Positions 24,420 through 33,589 of a stretch of 64,000 nucleotides of DNA are shown here, one piece after another. Position 1 is the first letter of the stretch. Each line of letters begins with the position of its first letter. The position numbers and the translations under genes are program-made. Source of the DNA: Scytonematopsis contorta HA4267-MV1 (GTDB lineage Bacteria > Cyanobacteriota > Cyanobacteriia > Cyanobacteriales > Nostocaceae); contig JAHHIC010000055.1 of the NCBI GenBank assembly GCA_019359035.1, positions 1-64,000 of the forward strand. The letters are read 5' to 3'. The notes under the pieces are model-generated. The model saw only the letters and a program-made list of their open reading frames with translations, had not been told where the DNA came from and searched no databases.

Positions 24420-26522
24420 ATGGTGAATTCCAGCCCTGTTGTTACACTTTATGTCAACCCAGCGACAGGAAATGATACTGCAACTGGGAGTCGCTTAGCA
24501 CCTTTGAAAACCCTAAAGCGTGCATTAAAGCTAATTAAAGCTCCGAAAACGATTATCCAGCTAGCACCTGGTTATTATAATGCTGCAAGTGGTGAGTCAT
24601 TTCCGCTATTAATTCCTAATGGAGTTATGGTTTTGGGAAACGAGGCTACCAAAGGTCAAGGAGTTGTGATTTCCGGTAATGGGGAGTATCGCAGCGAAAG
24701 TTTTGGCGTGCAAAATATTACGATTTTACTGCTTGGCGATGCTCAAATAATGGGGGTAAGCGTCAGCAATAATTCCACTGCTAAAGGTACAGGTGTTTGG
24801 GTTGAATCAGGTGCTTCAACTTTAGCAAACAACACTTTTATTAGTTGTAGTCGTGAAGGGCTATTTATTAGTGGTAACGCGAAACCAGCAATAACCGATA
24901 ATTTATTTATCCAAAATGCTGCTGGTGGATTAGTTATGGCACGCAACAGCAAAGGTGAAGTATTGCGAAATATATTTCAAAAAAATTCTATTGGTATTGC
25001 TATCAGCGATTTTTCTGCTCCATTAGTAGTGAGTAATCAAATCAAGCAAAATACTATAGGTATTGCTTTATCGCGAGAAACACGTCCTGTGTTGCGAAAT
25101 AATTTGCTAGAGAAAAATTCTCAAGGTGGCTTACTAGTGAATGGTAAGGCAATGCCAGACTTAGGCAGCAGTCAAGACCCCGCTGGTAATATTTTCCGCG
25201 AGAATGAGGACTACGACGTACAAAATTTAACGCAAGAAAAGCTAGTTGCTGTTGGGAACCAGTTGAATCCTGCTTCTTCTGTGGGGTTAATAGATTTTAT
25301 TGCTGCGACCGAAGACCTACAAAGACAAGTAGCTAATAATAGTAATATGTTTCCCGACCTTGGGGGACATTGGGCAATTACATTTGTGGAAGCTTTGGTA
25401 AGCAAAGGTTTAATCAGTGGTTTTCCTGATGGTACTTTTAAACCCGATGCTCCAATGACTCGCGCTCAGTATGCAGCAGTGATTGCTAAAACTTTCCAAT
25501 TAAGTGAGACAAATAATCGTAATTTTACAGACGTAAAATCAGACTTCTGGGCTGCTCCTGCAATCAATCGAGCTGCAACTGCTGGCTTTATTAGTGGCTT
25601 CCCCGATGGTTCTTTCCGACCTTCACAAAATTTAACTAAAATTCAAGCAATTGTATCAATCGTTAACGGTTTAAAACTAGCTGGTGCTAATCCTAATGTT
25701 TTGTCCGTATATATTGACCGCGCTCAAATTCCTAGTTTTGCCACTGACGCTGTAGCTGTAGCAACACAAAAATTATTGGTATTAAATTACCCCCAAGTTG
25801 AGCTACTGGAACCATTAAAAGATATTACCCGTGCTGAAGTAGCTACTTTGCTTTACCAAGCATTAGTCAACAATGGAAAAGAAAAAGCAATTGCTTCTCC
25901 GTATATTGTGAATCCGGATGCTGATATACCTTCCTATCTTGACCTCACAGGACATTGGGCTGAACCTTTCATTCGAGCCTTAGTCAGCATGAATCTAAGC
26001 AAGGGATTTGAAGATGGCACTTATCAACCAGACAAACCTATGACACGCGCCCAATATGCTGTGTTAGTCACTAATGCCTTTAATCCTACCCCAAAACGTC
26101 CAAGTCCCAAATTTAGTGATGTCAAAAGTGATTTTTGGGCTTATAGTTCCATTCAACAAGCTGCGAGTGCTGGATTTGTTGGCGGGTTTAACGATGGTAC
26201 TTTTCGACCCCAACAAAACGTACAGCGCTTACAAGTAATCGTTTCTCTTGTCAATGGGCTAGCACTACCAACTGCTCACAACAGTGCCATAAACTGTTAC
26301 AGTGACCGTAATACTATTCCCGATTATGCTCGGACAGCAGTTGCCACAGCAACGAACCAAAGCATAATTGTAAACTATCCAGACCCCAAGCAAATTCAGC
26401 CTTCTCGCTCAGCTACGCGGGGAGAAGTTGCCGCAATGGTTTACCAAGCGTTAGTGGCAACAAAACGAACATCAGCGATTAATTCGCCATATGTTGTTTC
26501 CTTACCGATAACTTACCAGTAG
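24420..26522 (+). CDS. DUF1565/right-handed beta-helix protein with six SLH repeats
   Basis: A 700-aa protein of two parts. Residues about 8-270 form a DUF1565/parallel beta-helix (pectin-lyase-like) with NPATGNDTATGSRLAPLKTLKRAL at the front and repeated NNxFxxN turns. The rest carries six S-layer homology modules in two sets of three: each set runs FPDLGGHWA..FPDGTFKPDAPMTRAQYA, then FxDVKSDFWA..FRPxQN, then a degenerate third ending RxEVAxLxYQALV. SLH modules bind cell-wall polymers. No signal peptide is visible after ATG 24420, and a stop lies in frame just upstream (24396-24398), which is odd for a cell-surface protein. The carbohydrate-related role is inferred. Confidence 0.88.
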   Translation: MVNSSPVVTLYVNPATGNDTATGSRLAPLKTLKRALKLIKAPKTIIQLAPGYYNAASGESFPLLIPNGVMVLGNEATKGQGVVISGNGEYRSESFGVQNITILLLGDAQIMGVSVSNNSTAKGTGVWVESGASTLANNTFISCSREGLFISGNAKPAITDNLFIQNAAGGLVMARNSKGEVLRNIFQKNSIGIAISDFSAPLVVSNQIKQNTIGIALSRETRPVLRNNLLEKNSQGGLLVNGKAMPDLGSSQDPAGNIFRENEDYDVQNLTQEKLVAVGNQLNPASSVGLIDFIAATEDLQRQVANNSNMFPDLGGHWAITFVEALVSKGLISGFPDGTFKPDAPMTRAQYAAVIAKTFQLSETNNRNFTDVKSDFWAAPAINRAATAGFISGFPDGSFRPSQNLTKIQAIVSIVNGLKLAGANPNVLSVYIDRAQIPSFATDAVAVATQKLLVLNYPQVELLEPLKDITRAEVATLLYQALVNNGKEKAIASPYIVNPDADIPSYLDLTGHWAEPFIRALVSMNLSKGFEDGTYQPDKPMTRAQYAVLVTNAFNPTPKRPSPKFSDVKSDFWAYSSIQQAASAGFVGGFNDGTFRPQQNVQRLQVIVSLVNGLALPTAHNSAINCYSDRNTIPDYARTAVATATNQSIIVNYPDPKQIQPSRSATRGEVAAMVYQALVATKRTSAINSPYVVSLPITYQ

Positions 26523-26559
26523 AATAAAGAACAAACTCTATAATAGTAAATTCAATTGC

Positions 26560-27417
26560 TTGGTACAACAAACTGTAGTTAAAAGTACAATAGGTGACCC
26601 AACATGGGTACAAACTGCCAGCCTATTGCAAGAGGCCGATAGCCCCATGTATACAACATCTCTGGAAAACACTGCCGATTTAGCAGTTGCTTTATTAACT
26701 CATTACAGTTTTGACCTCAGTGGGTATACTGCCAGTGAGTTAGTAGACCATTGGAAAAAAATATACCCAAATCATTGGTTACACCTGGCAGTCATAGAAG
26801 CGCTATACCAAGGTCGTTATAAAGCTGTTTCGGCACAGCAAATTTTAACCCTGTGGCAGCGACGAGGGCATACGACTTATCATTTCAATATGGAATTTGA
26901 ACGTCTAATTTGCAGCAAATTTCCCCAAAGTTTAACTGCAATGCCCAAACCAGCTTTACCTTCTGCACCACAGCAAATTCAGCCGCAAGAATCAAAAAAT
27001 TTTAAGTCCATAGAGAAGGTCAATAACGCTTCTACCACAGCCAAGCCTGAAGTCAGTAATAATAGTCAATACAAAGATACTACAGCGTTATCGAAAAATA
27101 ATCAAGTCTCTTTTGTCAAGACGGAGACCTATGAGCAAAAACAAGCTTTAGTTCCCGTAGCGAAACAAACCGAAGAAGAAGAGGAAGAGAGTTTGTATTT
27201 TGGTGCATCACAATCTCTACCAATTTCTCCATCTTCTACACTAACTTTAGAGCGTTTAGAGAGGTTAGAATCTTTTTCGTCGTCATCGCTTTCCGATAAA
27301 CAGGCTAAATTACTCTCAGCATCTGTCAATCGTCCCCCTATTGGCCAATTTTCTCCTGATAAAAGCGAACGCTCTGAAAGTTTTACAAACAAACTCAAGG
27401 TATTGGTTAACGGTTGA
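26560..27417 (+). CDS. Hypothetical protein with conserved N-terminal domain, 285 aa
   Basis: No named family recognised. The first ~125 residues look globular and conserved in style (LVDHWKKIYPNHWLHLAVIEALYQGRYKAVSAQQILTLWQRRG), helical with several Trp. The next ~130 are low-complexity, rich in Ser, Lys and Glu, with an EEEEES run, and are probably disordered. The start appears to be TTG at 26560, right after the SLH gene; an in-frame ATG at 26647 would remove 29 residues of which many look structured. The stop TGA (27415-27417) lies inside the first unit of a heptamer array, so the C terminus may be set by the repeat. Follows the SLH gene by about 40 bp, probably co-transcribed. Confidence 0.72.
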   Translation: MVQQTVVKSTIGDPTWVQTASLLQEADSPMYTTSLENTADLAVALLTHYSFDLSGYTASELVDHWKKIYPNHWLHLAVIEALYQGRYKAVSAQQILTLWQRRGHTTYHFNMEFERLICSKFPQSLTAMPKPALPSAPQQIQPQESKNFKSIEKVNNASTTAKPEVSNNSQYKDTTALSKNNQVSFVKTETYEQKQALVPVAKQTEEEEEESLYFGASQSLPISPSSTLTLERLERLESFSSSSLSDKQAKLLSASVNRPPIGQFSPDKSERSESFTNKLKVLVNG

Positions 27418-27546
27418 CAGTTGACGGTTGACGGTTGACGGTTGACACTCAGGAATTAACAGTTATTAGTTATACAGTCATCAGTTAACAGTCATCAGTC
27501 ATCAGTTAACAGTCATCAGTTAACAGTTAACAGTCATCAGTTAACA
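27411..27546. repeat. Heptamer arrays (TTGACGG; CAGTCATCAGTTAA)
   Basis: TTGACRG units from 27411 to about 27445 begin inside the stop codon of the upstream gene. From about 27474 a second array of CAGTCATCAGTTAACAG runs to the stop of the convergent SRPBCC gene. Confidence 0.9.
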
Positions 27547-28062
27547 ATCAAAACAACTATCATTTAAAGGTTTAGTTTTTGGTGACACATTTAATGTGGT
27601 TCCTTCAACTGCTTCTACTAAAGCCTTAGCTACACGGTCTGTGTATGGACGAGAAAACGACCATACTAAAGGTGATAGCCAACCCCGTAGAGTTACAGAG
27701 TAAGATAAGCAAGTTCCGCAAACGGTTGACTCAACTTTGTAAATAACTCGTTCCTCAACCCCAGGAATTGCTAATATTCTGATGCTCAAAAGTTCTTGAG
27801 GATTAACGCGCTCAACGAAAATTCTGATAGGGATGGGTGATAAGCGTGTCACTGCTTGATAAATTAATCCTGGTTTAAGTACTAATCCATAGGGCACATT
27901 AGTACTTTTAAGCATTGGATGCCAAGAAACATCCGTTAAATCTACTAGCTTTTGCCAAAGTTCATCTGGTGTCGCCGAGCTAATTTCTCTGTAAGTACGT
28001 ACTAAAGATACGCAAACCTTACGACGCTTACGCTGAATAAATTTGGATGACCAAGCTCGCAT
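27541..28062 (-). CDS. SRPBCC-family (START/polyketide-cyclase-like) protein
   Basis: A 173-aa protein with the pattern of the SRPBCC fold: an opening strand VRTYREISSATPDELWQKLVDLTDVSWHPML, then alternating strands (YGLVLKPGLIYQAVTRL, PIRIFVERVNPQELLSIRILA, VIYKVESTVCGTCLSYSVTLRGW) and a long C-terminal helix (YTDRVAKALVEAVEGTTL). Such proteins bind hydrophobic ligands; the ligand is unknown. The N terminus is very basic (KFIQRKRRK). Start ATG at 28062. Its last residues, DSCFDC, with two Cys, lie at the border of a repeat array. Convergent with the upstream hypothetical gene. Confidence 0.72.
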   Translation of the reverse strand: MRAWSSKFIQRKRRKVCVSLVRTYREISSATPDELWQKLVDLTDVSWHPMLKSTNVPYGLVLKPGLIYQAVTRLSPIPIRIFVERVNPQELLSIRILAIPGVEERVIYKVESTVCGTCLSYSVTLRGWLSPLVWSFSRPYTDRVAKALVEAVEGTTLNVSPKTKPLNDSCFDC

Positions 28063-28532
28063 TTTTTATCTTCCTCCTAGCTCGTCTCTTTTAAGTGACT
28101 TTAGTATAGCTGGCTACTATCATTACTATCACGATAGTAGGGCATCCAACTTATCCTTCAGATTGCCTTGAATTCCCCGTTATTGGCGACCAGTACAGAT
28201 ACCTATTGTTAACTTTTTTTAACGCTTGGTTCAGTTGTCGCACCCAGTGGGCGACAATTATCATTCCCAGTTTAGCCATTGTCAACGGTGTTTGTACTTT
28301 GTTTTTCTCAAAATAATGCTTAAGTGTTTCATAAAATAGAAAAAATATACATTCTTAATACGCATTTAAGGGAAAATAACTTAAGTCATGTCTAATGAAA
28401 TCCAAAGTGCTTGACTACTAGCAAAAAGAAAGCAAATAAGGCATTATAGCCTTGATTTCCCTGCGTATTCCACACTACTTTCTGCGTAAACTTTTGTTGC
28501 TTTCTGTAATTTAAATTTAGGTTTGTAAAATT
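28063..28532. other. Intergenic region between SRPBCC gene and hemF, with hairpin
   Basis: About 470 bp shared upstream region of two divergent genes. TTGTCGC (28235-28241) pairs perfectly with GCGACAA (28251-28257), with two more inner C-G pairs. It could be an operator or RNA element. A poly-T stretch is near 28214. No other feature seen. Confidence 0.5.
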
Positions 28533-29576
28533 ATGTTGACAAATTCCCAAACGACAACTTTACCAACGCAATCCCAGCCTCTACCACCTGTGGATGCTAA
28601 AGCAAGAGTTAGCGAGTTCATGAAAGGACTACAGGATAATATTTCCCAAAGATTGGAAAAGTTGGATGGTGTTGGGAAGTTTCAAGAAGATAGTTGGGAA
28701 CGTCCTGAAGGTGGTGGTGGACGCTCACGGGTTCTGCGGGATGGCGAAATTTTTGAGCAAGCTGGTGTGGGTTTTTCTGAAGTGTGGGGTTCTCACTTGC
28801 CGCCTTCAATTTTAGCTCAACGTCCTGAAGCTGAAGGGCATCGTTGGTATGCTACAGGTACTTCAATGGTACTACACCCACGTAATCCTTATGTGCCCAC
28901 AGTTCATTTGAATTATCGCTACTTTGAAGCAGGTCCAGTATGGTGGTTTGGTGGTGGTGCTGATTTAACACCTTTTTACCCCTTTGCGGAAGATGCTGCA
29001 CATTTTCACAAAACTTTAAAACAGGCTTGTGATAAGCACCATAGTGAGTATTACCAAGTATTTAAACGCTGGTGTGATGAGTATTTTTACCTAAAACATC
29101 GTGGAGAAACGCGGGGTGTAGGTGGAATATTCTTTGATTATCAAGATGGCCAGGGTCATTTGTATCGAGGCCCGCATACCGATACTGCGGCAGTAGATTA
29201 CAGCAACAAGCTGGGAGCAATAGAACCACGAAACTGGGAGCAGTTATTTGCACTTTCCCAAGAATGTGGAAATGCTTTTCTACCATCTTATGTTCCGATT
29301 GTTGAGCGACGACATAAAACAGAGTATGGTGAACGTCAACGGAACTTCCAGTTATATCGTCGGGGAAGGTATGTAGAATTTAACTTGGTTTACGACCGAG
29401 GAACGATTTTTGGGCTACAAACAAACGGACGCACAGAATCAATTTTGATGTCGCTACCACCATTGGTACGCTGGGAATACGCCTACAAGCCAGAAGCGAA
29501 TACTCCGGAAGCTGAGTTATACGAAACTTTCCTTAAGCCTCAAGACTGGGTAAACTGGACTCCGACCCACTCCTAA
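28533..29576 (+). CDS. hemF: Oxygen-dependent coproporphyrinogen III oxidase
   Basis: Oxidatively decarboxylates coproporphyrinogen III to protoporphyrinogen IX in the haem/chlorophyll pathway, using O2. Family signatures are intact: [71 protein letters not shown], and the signature [23 protein letters not shown]. The C terminus [34 protein letters not shown] is also typical. At 347 aa it has the normal cyanobacterial length. ATG at 28533 follows a TAAAATT stretch without clear ribosome site. It is apparently monocistronic; an alternative O2-independent enzyme (hemN) is not in the window. Confidence 0.97.
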   Translation: MLTNSQTTTLPTQSQPLPPVDAKARVSEFMKGLQDNISQRLEKLDGVGKFQEDSWERPEGGGGRSRVLRDGEIFEQAGVGFSEVWGSHLPPSILAQRPEAEGHRWYATGTSMVLHPRNPYVPTVHLNYRYFEAGPVWWFGGGADLTPFYPFAEDAAHFHKTLKQACDKHHSEYYQVFKRWCDEYFYLKHRGETRGVGGIFFDYQDGQGHLYRGPHTDTAAVDYSNKLGAIEPRNWEQLFALSQECGNAFLPSYVPIVERRHKTEYGERQRNFQLYRRGRYVEFNLVYDRGTIFGLQTNGRTESILMSLPPLVRWEYAYKPEANTPEAELYETFLKPQDWVNWTPTHS

Positions 29577-29978
29577 AACGTGTCAAGCTCAACTATAAAG
29601 GAAAGTACTTAGCAAAAAAAGGTGACATTTTTGCTTGTGGCTTGTTAACCTCAAGCAAGAGCATCTACTCTTTTTGACTGGTGAGTCGAAATCTAAGCAT
29701 TTTGGTTTGTGGATTTTGGATTTTGGATTTGACAAATCCAAAAAATTTGTGATTAATATTTTGGATTTGTCCCGTAGTTATAACTAGGAGCTTGTACAAA
29801 GTAGAGAAATCTAAAGTCTAAAATCCAAATTTAAAGTACCTTAGTAATTTACTGAGTTATTAGGTTATACCAGTAGAGTTGTGATGGTTTCTACTATCAT
29901 GATTAATATTTTTGACTTACCATTCTTGTGCTTAAAAACTCACAGTAAATTGTGAAAGGATTTTCCAGGGGAGGCTCA
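29577..29978. other. Intergenic region with weak hairpin and GGATTTTGG repeats
   Basis: TTGCTTG (29631-29637) pairs with CAAGCAA (29652-29658), with CTCTTTTTG ten bases later: a weak terminator candidate for hemF. TTTTGGATTT is repeated several times at about 29700-29770. Confidence 0.4.
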
Positions 29979-30347
29979 GTGATACAGATAGAGCAAAAAA
30001 CTTATACAACACAAGACGGCAGTACTGTTATTGTTTTAACACCTTCTGGCCGTCTGGATATTACCACAGCTTGGCAATTTCGCCTGAAATTACAAGAGTG
30101 TATTTCCAAACTTAGCCGCCATGTAGTGGTGAACCTAGGCCAGGTCAATTTTATAGATAGTTCTGGCTTGACTTCGTTAGTAGCTGGTATGCGAGATGCT
30201 GATAAAGTCGAAGGTAGTTTCCGGATTTGTAATGTTCACCCAGAGGCTAAATTGGTGTTTGAAGTTACAATGATGGATACCGTATTTGAGATTTTTGATA
30301 CTGAGGAGGATGCTTTAGAAGGTGTACCCCGCAGTATGGCAAGTTGA
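29979..30347 (+). CDS. STAS-domain anti-sigma-factor antagonist-like protein
   Basis: A single STAS domain of the SpoIIAA kind: TPSGRLDITTAWQFRLKLQECI, then HVVVNLGQVNFIDSSGLTSLVAGMRDA, where Ser in IDSSGL is the usual phosphorylation site. These switch proteins act by binding an anti-sigma or kinase partner and are controlled by Ser phosphorylation. The start is most likely GTG at 29979: AGGGGAGG (29967-29974) sits four bases before it, a strong ribosome site. A GTG at 29952 would add nine residues that include this site. The protein is then 122 aa. No partner kinase or phosphatase is adjacent. Confidence 0.88.
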   Translation: MIQIEQKTYTTQDGSTVIVLTPSGRLDITTAWQFRLKLQECISKLSRHVVVNLGQVNFIDSSGLTSLVAGMRDADKVEGSFRICNVHPEAKLVFEVTMMDTVFEIFDTEEDALEGVPRSMAS

Positions 30348-30423
30348 ACAAGCCAGGAGTTATTATCTAATTCAAAATTGAAAACTCAAAAAAACTTGCG
30401 GTAATCGTAAGAGCATACAAAAC

Positions 30424-31035
30424 TCAAAACTGAAAATCTTGGTACTGTTGTCGCTTGGTGTAGCAATACGGTCCCATCATTGCTCCCCAAATCGCATTCC
30501 CTGTCGTGGGGTCTATTCCTTTGTCGAAGCTCTTAAATTCATTGGGAGCGGCTTCAAAGCCCAAGGAAACTTGTATAGTGTTCCCGCGATAGCTAAAGCA
30601 ACACTTTTGCTCAGGAAGGGGGGTGGCTGTAAACAGATAGCTATTAAAAGCTGTCTGTTGGTTAGTCACGTTGAGGACGCAACCCGGTAGTAACTCTAAT
30701 TGGTCAGTTTTTAGAGCATTGAGTAAATCTGGGTTGCTACCAGCACCACCAAAGGCACTAGGGTCTTTAAACATATAATATTGGACTTGCAGCGTTGCCT
30801 GTTTGTCCTGCGTCTGCATTACCCGCATAATTCGCTGACGGTAAGGTTTATCTAAATCGAGAATATTTGATTGCTCAGCAAATAAAGTTAAGCTGTCAGA
30901 CCATAGAAGAGATACAGGTCTTTGCCATAAACGTAGATGAACATACCAAACTGGCTCCTTATAAGCTTGCTCTCGGTTATCAAATTCACCCGCTAGGTAA
31001 TTGGCAAGAGCAACTAACTCTTTAGAAAAGTTCAT
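30424..31035 (-). CDS. cpcT: Phycobilin (chromophore) lyase, CpcT/CpeT family
   Basis: Attaches a phycobilin to a cysteine of a phycobiliprotein beta subunit, in CpcT to Cys-153/155 of phycocyanin beta. The 203-aa protein has the family's pattern: LANYLAGEFDNREQAYKEPVWYVHLRLWQRPV at the N terminus, LFAEQSNILDLDKPYRQRIMRV, YYMFKDPSAFGGAGSNPDLL, and C-terminal YCYTKRQQY. ATG at 31035. The window has no phycobiliprotein structural genes next to it. The exact specificity (CpcT or CpeT) cannot be settled from sequence alone; with no sign of phycoerythrin genes I prefer CpcT. Near psb29, both photosynthesis-related, but divergently oriented. Confidence 0.88.
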   Translation of the reverse strand: MNFSKELVALANYLAGEFDNREQAYKEPVWYVHLRLWQRPVSLLWSDSLTLFAEQSNILDLDKPYRQRIMRVMQTQDKQATLQVQYYMFKDPSAFGGAGSNPDLLNALKTDQLELLPGCVLNVTNQQTAFNSYLFTATPLPEQKCCFSYRGNTIQVSLGFEAAPNEFKSFDKGIDPTTGNAIWGAMMGPYCYTKRQQYQDFQF

Positions 31036-31363
31036 CTACAAAGCCTCCTGAAGACCAATATTTTTCCCTCTTCCCTGTTCCCATGTTGCTTTGTGGTTTA
31101 GAAGTAGGTTGTTCACAAAATTTTTGTATAATTAACACATATTCTAATTTTTGACAGTCATTTTAGGAAAGGGGTATAAAATACTTTATTTCCTCGGTAA
31201 CGAACAGGATTTTTTAATGTATCAGCAAAATTTGCTGTAAAACCTGTAACCATAATGTGTTACTCGTAGATATTAAGTTACCTGAGTAATACTGAAGTCA
31301 GAACTTGGCAAAGTGTCATCAATTCATAGAAAATAAGCAAACGTCGCCCAGAATAATTAATTT
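31036..31363. other. Divergent intergenic region cpcT / psb29
   Basis: About 330 bp with the promoters of both divergent genes. No strong sigma-70 match or repeat stands out by eye. Confidence 0.4.
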
Positions 31364-32065
31364 GTGAATAACCTCCGTACTGTTTCTGATACCAAGCAAA
31401 CTTTCTACACACTCCACACCCGTCCAATTAATACAATTTATCGTCGGGTAGTGGAAGAGTTAATGGTGGAAATGCACCTGCTGACAGTGAATGTGGATTT
31501 TAGCTACAACCCAGTTTACGCTTTAGGTGTCGTAACTGCTTTCGACCGATTTATGGATGGTTACCAGCCAGAACGGGACAAAGAGTCAATTTATAATGCT
31601 TTGATGAGGTCTGTTGAGTCAGACCCAGCGCGTTACAGACAAGATGCAGAACGCTTGCGAGCTTTGGCTTCAGATTTAAAACCAAAAGAATTAGTCGCTT
31701 GGTTAAGTCAAACAATTCCTTTAGACAGGGATGCTCAGTTGCAACTAGCCCTGCAAGAAATTGCCAACAATTCTAAATTTAAATATAGTCGTCTGTTCGC
31801 GATAGGTATTTATTCTTTATTAGAACAGGCTGATTCCGAATTTGTCAGAGATGAGAAGCAACGTAATGAAGGATTAAAGAGCATTGCTGCTGGGCTGAAA
31901 TTGTCCGAAGATAAACTTGTCAAAGATTTAGAATTGTACCGTTCTAACCTTGACAAAATGGCTCAAGCAATAGTCGTAATGGCTGATATGCTTCTGGCGG
32001 AACGTAAAAGAAGGGAACAGCGAGCCAAACAATCGAGTGCAACAACAGCTCCCCCAAACGAATAA
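31364..32065 (+). CDS. psb29: Photosystem II biogenesis protein Psb29/Thf1
   Basis: Thf1/Psb29 is needed for PSII assembly and repair and interacts with FtsH proteases and, in plants, with thylakoid formation. The 233-aa helical protein begins VSDTKQTFYTLHTRPINTIYRRVVEELMVEMHLL and continues NVDFSYNPVYALGVVTAFDRFMDGYQPERDKESIYNAL, both signature parts. A C-terminal coiled coil (YRSNLDKMAQAIVVMADMLLAERKRREQRAK) completes it. The start is GTG at 31364; no ATG is near. It is single in this region. A perfect GAGACG palindrome follows 13 bases after the stop. Confidence 0.95.
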   Translation: MNNLRTVSDTKQTFYTLHTRPINTIYRRVVEELMVEMHLLTVNVDFSYNPVYALGVVTAFDRFMDGYQPERDKESIYNALMRSVESDPARYRQDAERLRALASDLKPKELVAWLSQTIPLDRDAQLQLALQEIANNSKFKYSRLFAIGIYSLLEQADSEFVRDEKQRNEGLKSIAAGLKLSEDKLVKDLELYRSNLDKMAQAIVVMADMLLAERKRREQRAKQSSATTAPPNE

Positions 32066-32078
32066 CTAAATTAATGTA

Positions 32079-32122
32079 GAGACGTTATATATAACGTCTC
32101 CATATATATAACGTCTCCATAT
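32079..32122. repeat. GAGACGTTATA palindrome with extra half copies
   Basis: A perfect 22-bp palindrome (32079-32100) built of GAGACGTTATA and its complement, followed by another ATAACGTCTC half near 32109-32118. Member of the dispersed GAGACG family; it could act as a bidirectional terminator between psb29 and the convergent holin-like gene. Confidence 0.7.
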
Positions 32123-32139
32123 ACAACATCTTTACGTAA

Positions 32140-32505
32140 TTAAGCTCCCATTAATTTGTAAATAATGTTGTTAATGAACGTCAGAGCCAGCGCACCAAGA
32201 GCCGCACTAGCAAAACCGTTACGAAGACGAAATCCTTGAACTAACCAGGCTGCAAGAGAAAAACAAATTACGCCAACAATAAAAGTAAACACCCACGATA
32301 ATAGGTTAAAAGTCAATACATTCGGAACAAAAAATACCGCTCTTAAAATTGGTCTGACAACTGCGGTGACAATTCCAAGAATTGCTGCGGAAAATACAGC
32401 TTTTTCTGGAGAATCGATATCTACTCCTAAAAAAGGTATTTTGCTAATGATAAACAAACTGATAGCTGTTACTGCCCAAGCAATCACAATATGCCAAATA
32501 TTCAC
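32140..32505 (-). CDS. Phage holin family (PF04020-like) membrane protein
   Basis: A 121-aa protein with four hydrophobic helices (about 3-20, 35-50, 58-75 and 85-115), resembling the phage-holin family found widely in bacterial chromosomes. Hallmarks are the N-terminal WHIVIAWAVTAISLFIISKI, VRPILRAVFFVPNVLTFNLLSW and a Gly/Ala-rich end FASAALGALALTFINNIIYKL. These proteins are not lysis proteins in most genomes; their role is unknown. The start is GTG at 32505 with TAGGGGG 10 bases upstream on the minus strand. It converges with psb29. Confidence 0.8.
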   Translation of the reverse strand: MNIWHIVIAWAVTAISLFIISKIPFLGVDIDSPEKAVFSAAILGIVTAVVRPILRAVFFVPNVLTFNLLSWVFTFIVGVICFSLAAWLVQGFRLRNGFASAALGALALTFINNIIYKLMGA

Positions 32506-32741
32506 TGCAATAACCCCCTAAATTCCAATCACGATTATCGATGAATCTGGAAGAATCTATTTGTCTTCTTATAGACAATTTGAGACTTAAAACTCTAAAT
32601 TTCAAAGGAAATATCAATAAACTACCAGAAATTAGAGAAGGATTAGGATTTAGCTTCAAATATCTTCATGATTGGGAATTGGGCATTAATGTGTAAATTT
32701 ATATTTAAATGATGCCCAATCTACGTATTATTTACTGGTAC

Positions 32742-33524
32742 TTAACGATTCCCAGAAGCAGGTGCTTTAGGAGCTACAGGTGGAGCTACAGGTGTTGTAT
32801 TTGAACTATTAGGATTTACATTAACCCCGCTTGGATTGCCAGGAATTATACCACCACCTGTTGTAGGCTGTCCGGGAATTGGGGTTGTTGGTGCTGGGAT
32901 AAGAAGATTCGGATTATTAATTTGAGGACTGGAAGCACCTGGTACAACTGGTACAGTATTTGGGACAGGTGCTACTGGAGGAAGCATTTCCGGATTAACT
33001 GGCTCACTTGTATTCATCGGTAAGTTGGGAACAGATTGTGCTGGTGCGTTTGTACCTGCCGATGATTCCCCTGGTTGAGTTACAAATGCTACGCTCTTCC
33101 CACCTAATTGCCGCCACAAATCCATAATTTGTATGATTTCATTGTAAGTAGCTTTATTGTTGGCTTTTAATGCCAAAACAGCATTGGGATTTTTTTCGAT
33201 ATAGCTCTTAAAAGCTTCTGGAATTTGTTCACGTTGAATAGGACGTGCTTCTTCTTCACCTATGTAAGTTTGACCGATAGCATCAATTACAAAGGTTAAG
33301 ATTTTTCGGTCAGAGGAAGCATTTACGCCAACTGGATTATTATTTTTTTTAGTATTGTCCGTTGTACCTGTTTCTGCCTTTGGTAAATCAACATTAATTG
33401 CTTCTTGACGTGTAAATTGTAAAGAAGCAAGCAAAAAGAACGTCAGGATACAAAAAATAACATCAATTAGGGGAATGATGTTGATTTGAACATCGTCTGA
33501 GGAAGATGGTAAATTAATTTTCAT
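32742..33524 (-). CDS. exbD: ExbD/TolR biopolymer transport protein with proline-rich tail
   Basis: Energy-transducing partner of ExbB; the pair uses the proton gradient to drive TonB- or Tol-type processes at the outer membrane. The single membrane helix (IIPLIDVIFCILTFFLLASL, about residues 17-36) contains the essential Asp (PLIDVIF). The periplasmic domain follows to about residue 150 (KNPNAVLALKANNKATYNEIIQIMDLWRQLGGKSVAFVT). Beyond it is a ~105-residue Pro/Asn/Val-rich tail, long for ExbD. It could cross or bind peptidoglycan, as TonB's Pro-rich segment does; this is inference. ATG at 33524. exbB is 65 bp upstream on the same strand: an operon. Confidence 0.93.
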   Translation of the reverse strand: MKINLPSSSDDVQINIIPLIDVIFCILTFFLLASLQFTRQEAINVDLPKAETGTTDNTKKNNNPVGVNASSDRKILTFVIDAIGQTYIGEEEARPIQREQIPEAFKSYIEKNPNAVLALKANNKATYNEIIQIMDLWRQLGGKSVAFVTQPGESSAGTNAPAQSVPNLPMNTSEPVNPEMLPPVAPVPNTVPVVPGASSPQINNPNLLIPAPTTPIPGQPTTGGGIIPGNPSGVNVNPNSSNTTPVAPPVAPKAPASGNR

Positions 33525-33589
33525 TTATGTCTAAAGAGGGTTGAATTTTCCACCATTATTACTACTTGGCTTCTATGAGTCAGCTTCTA

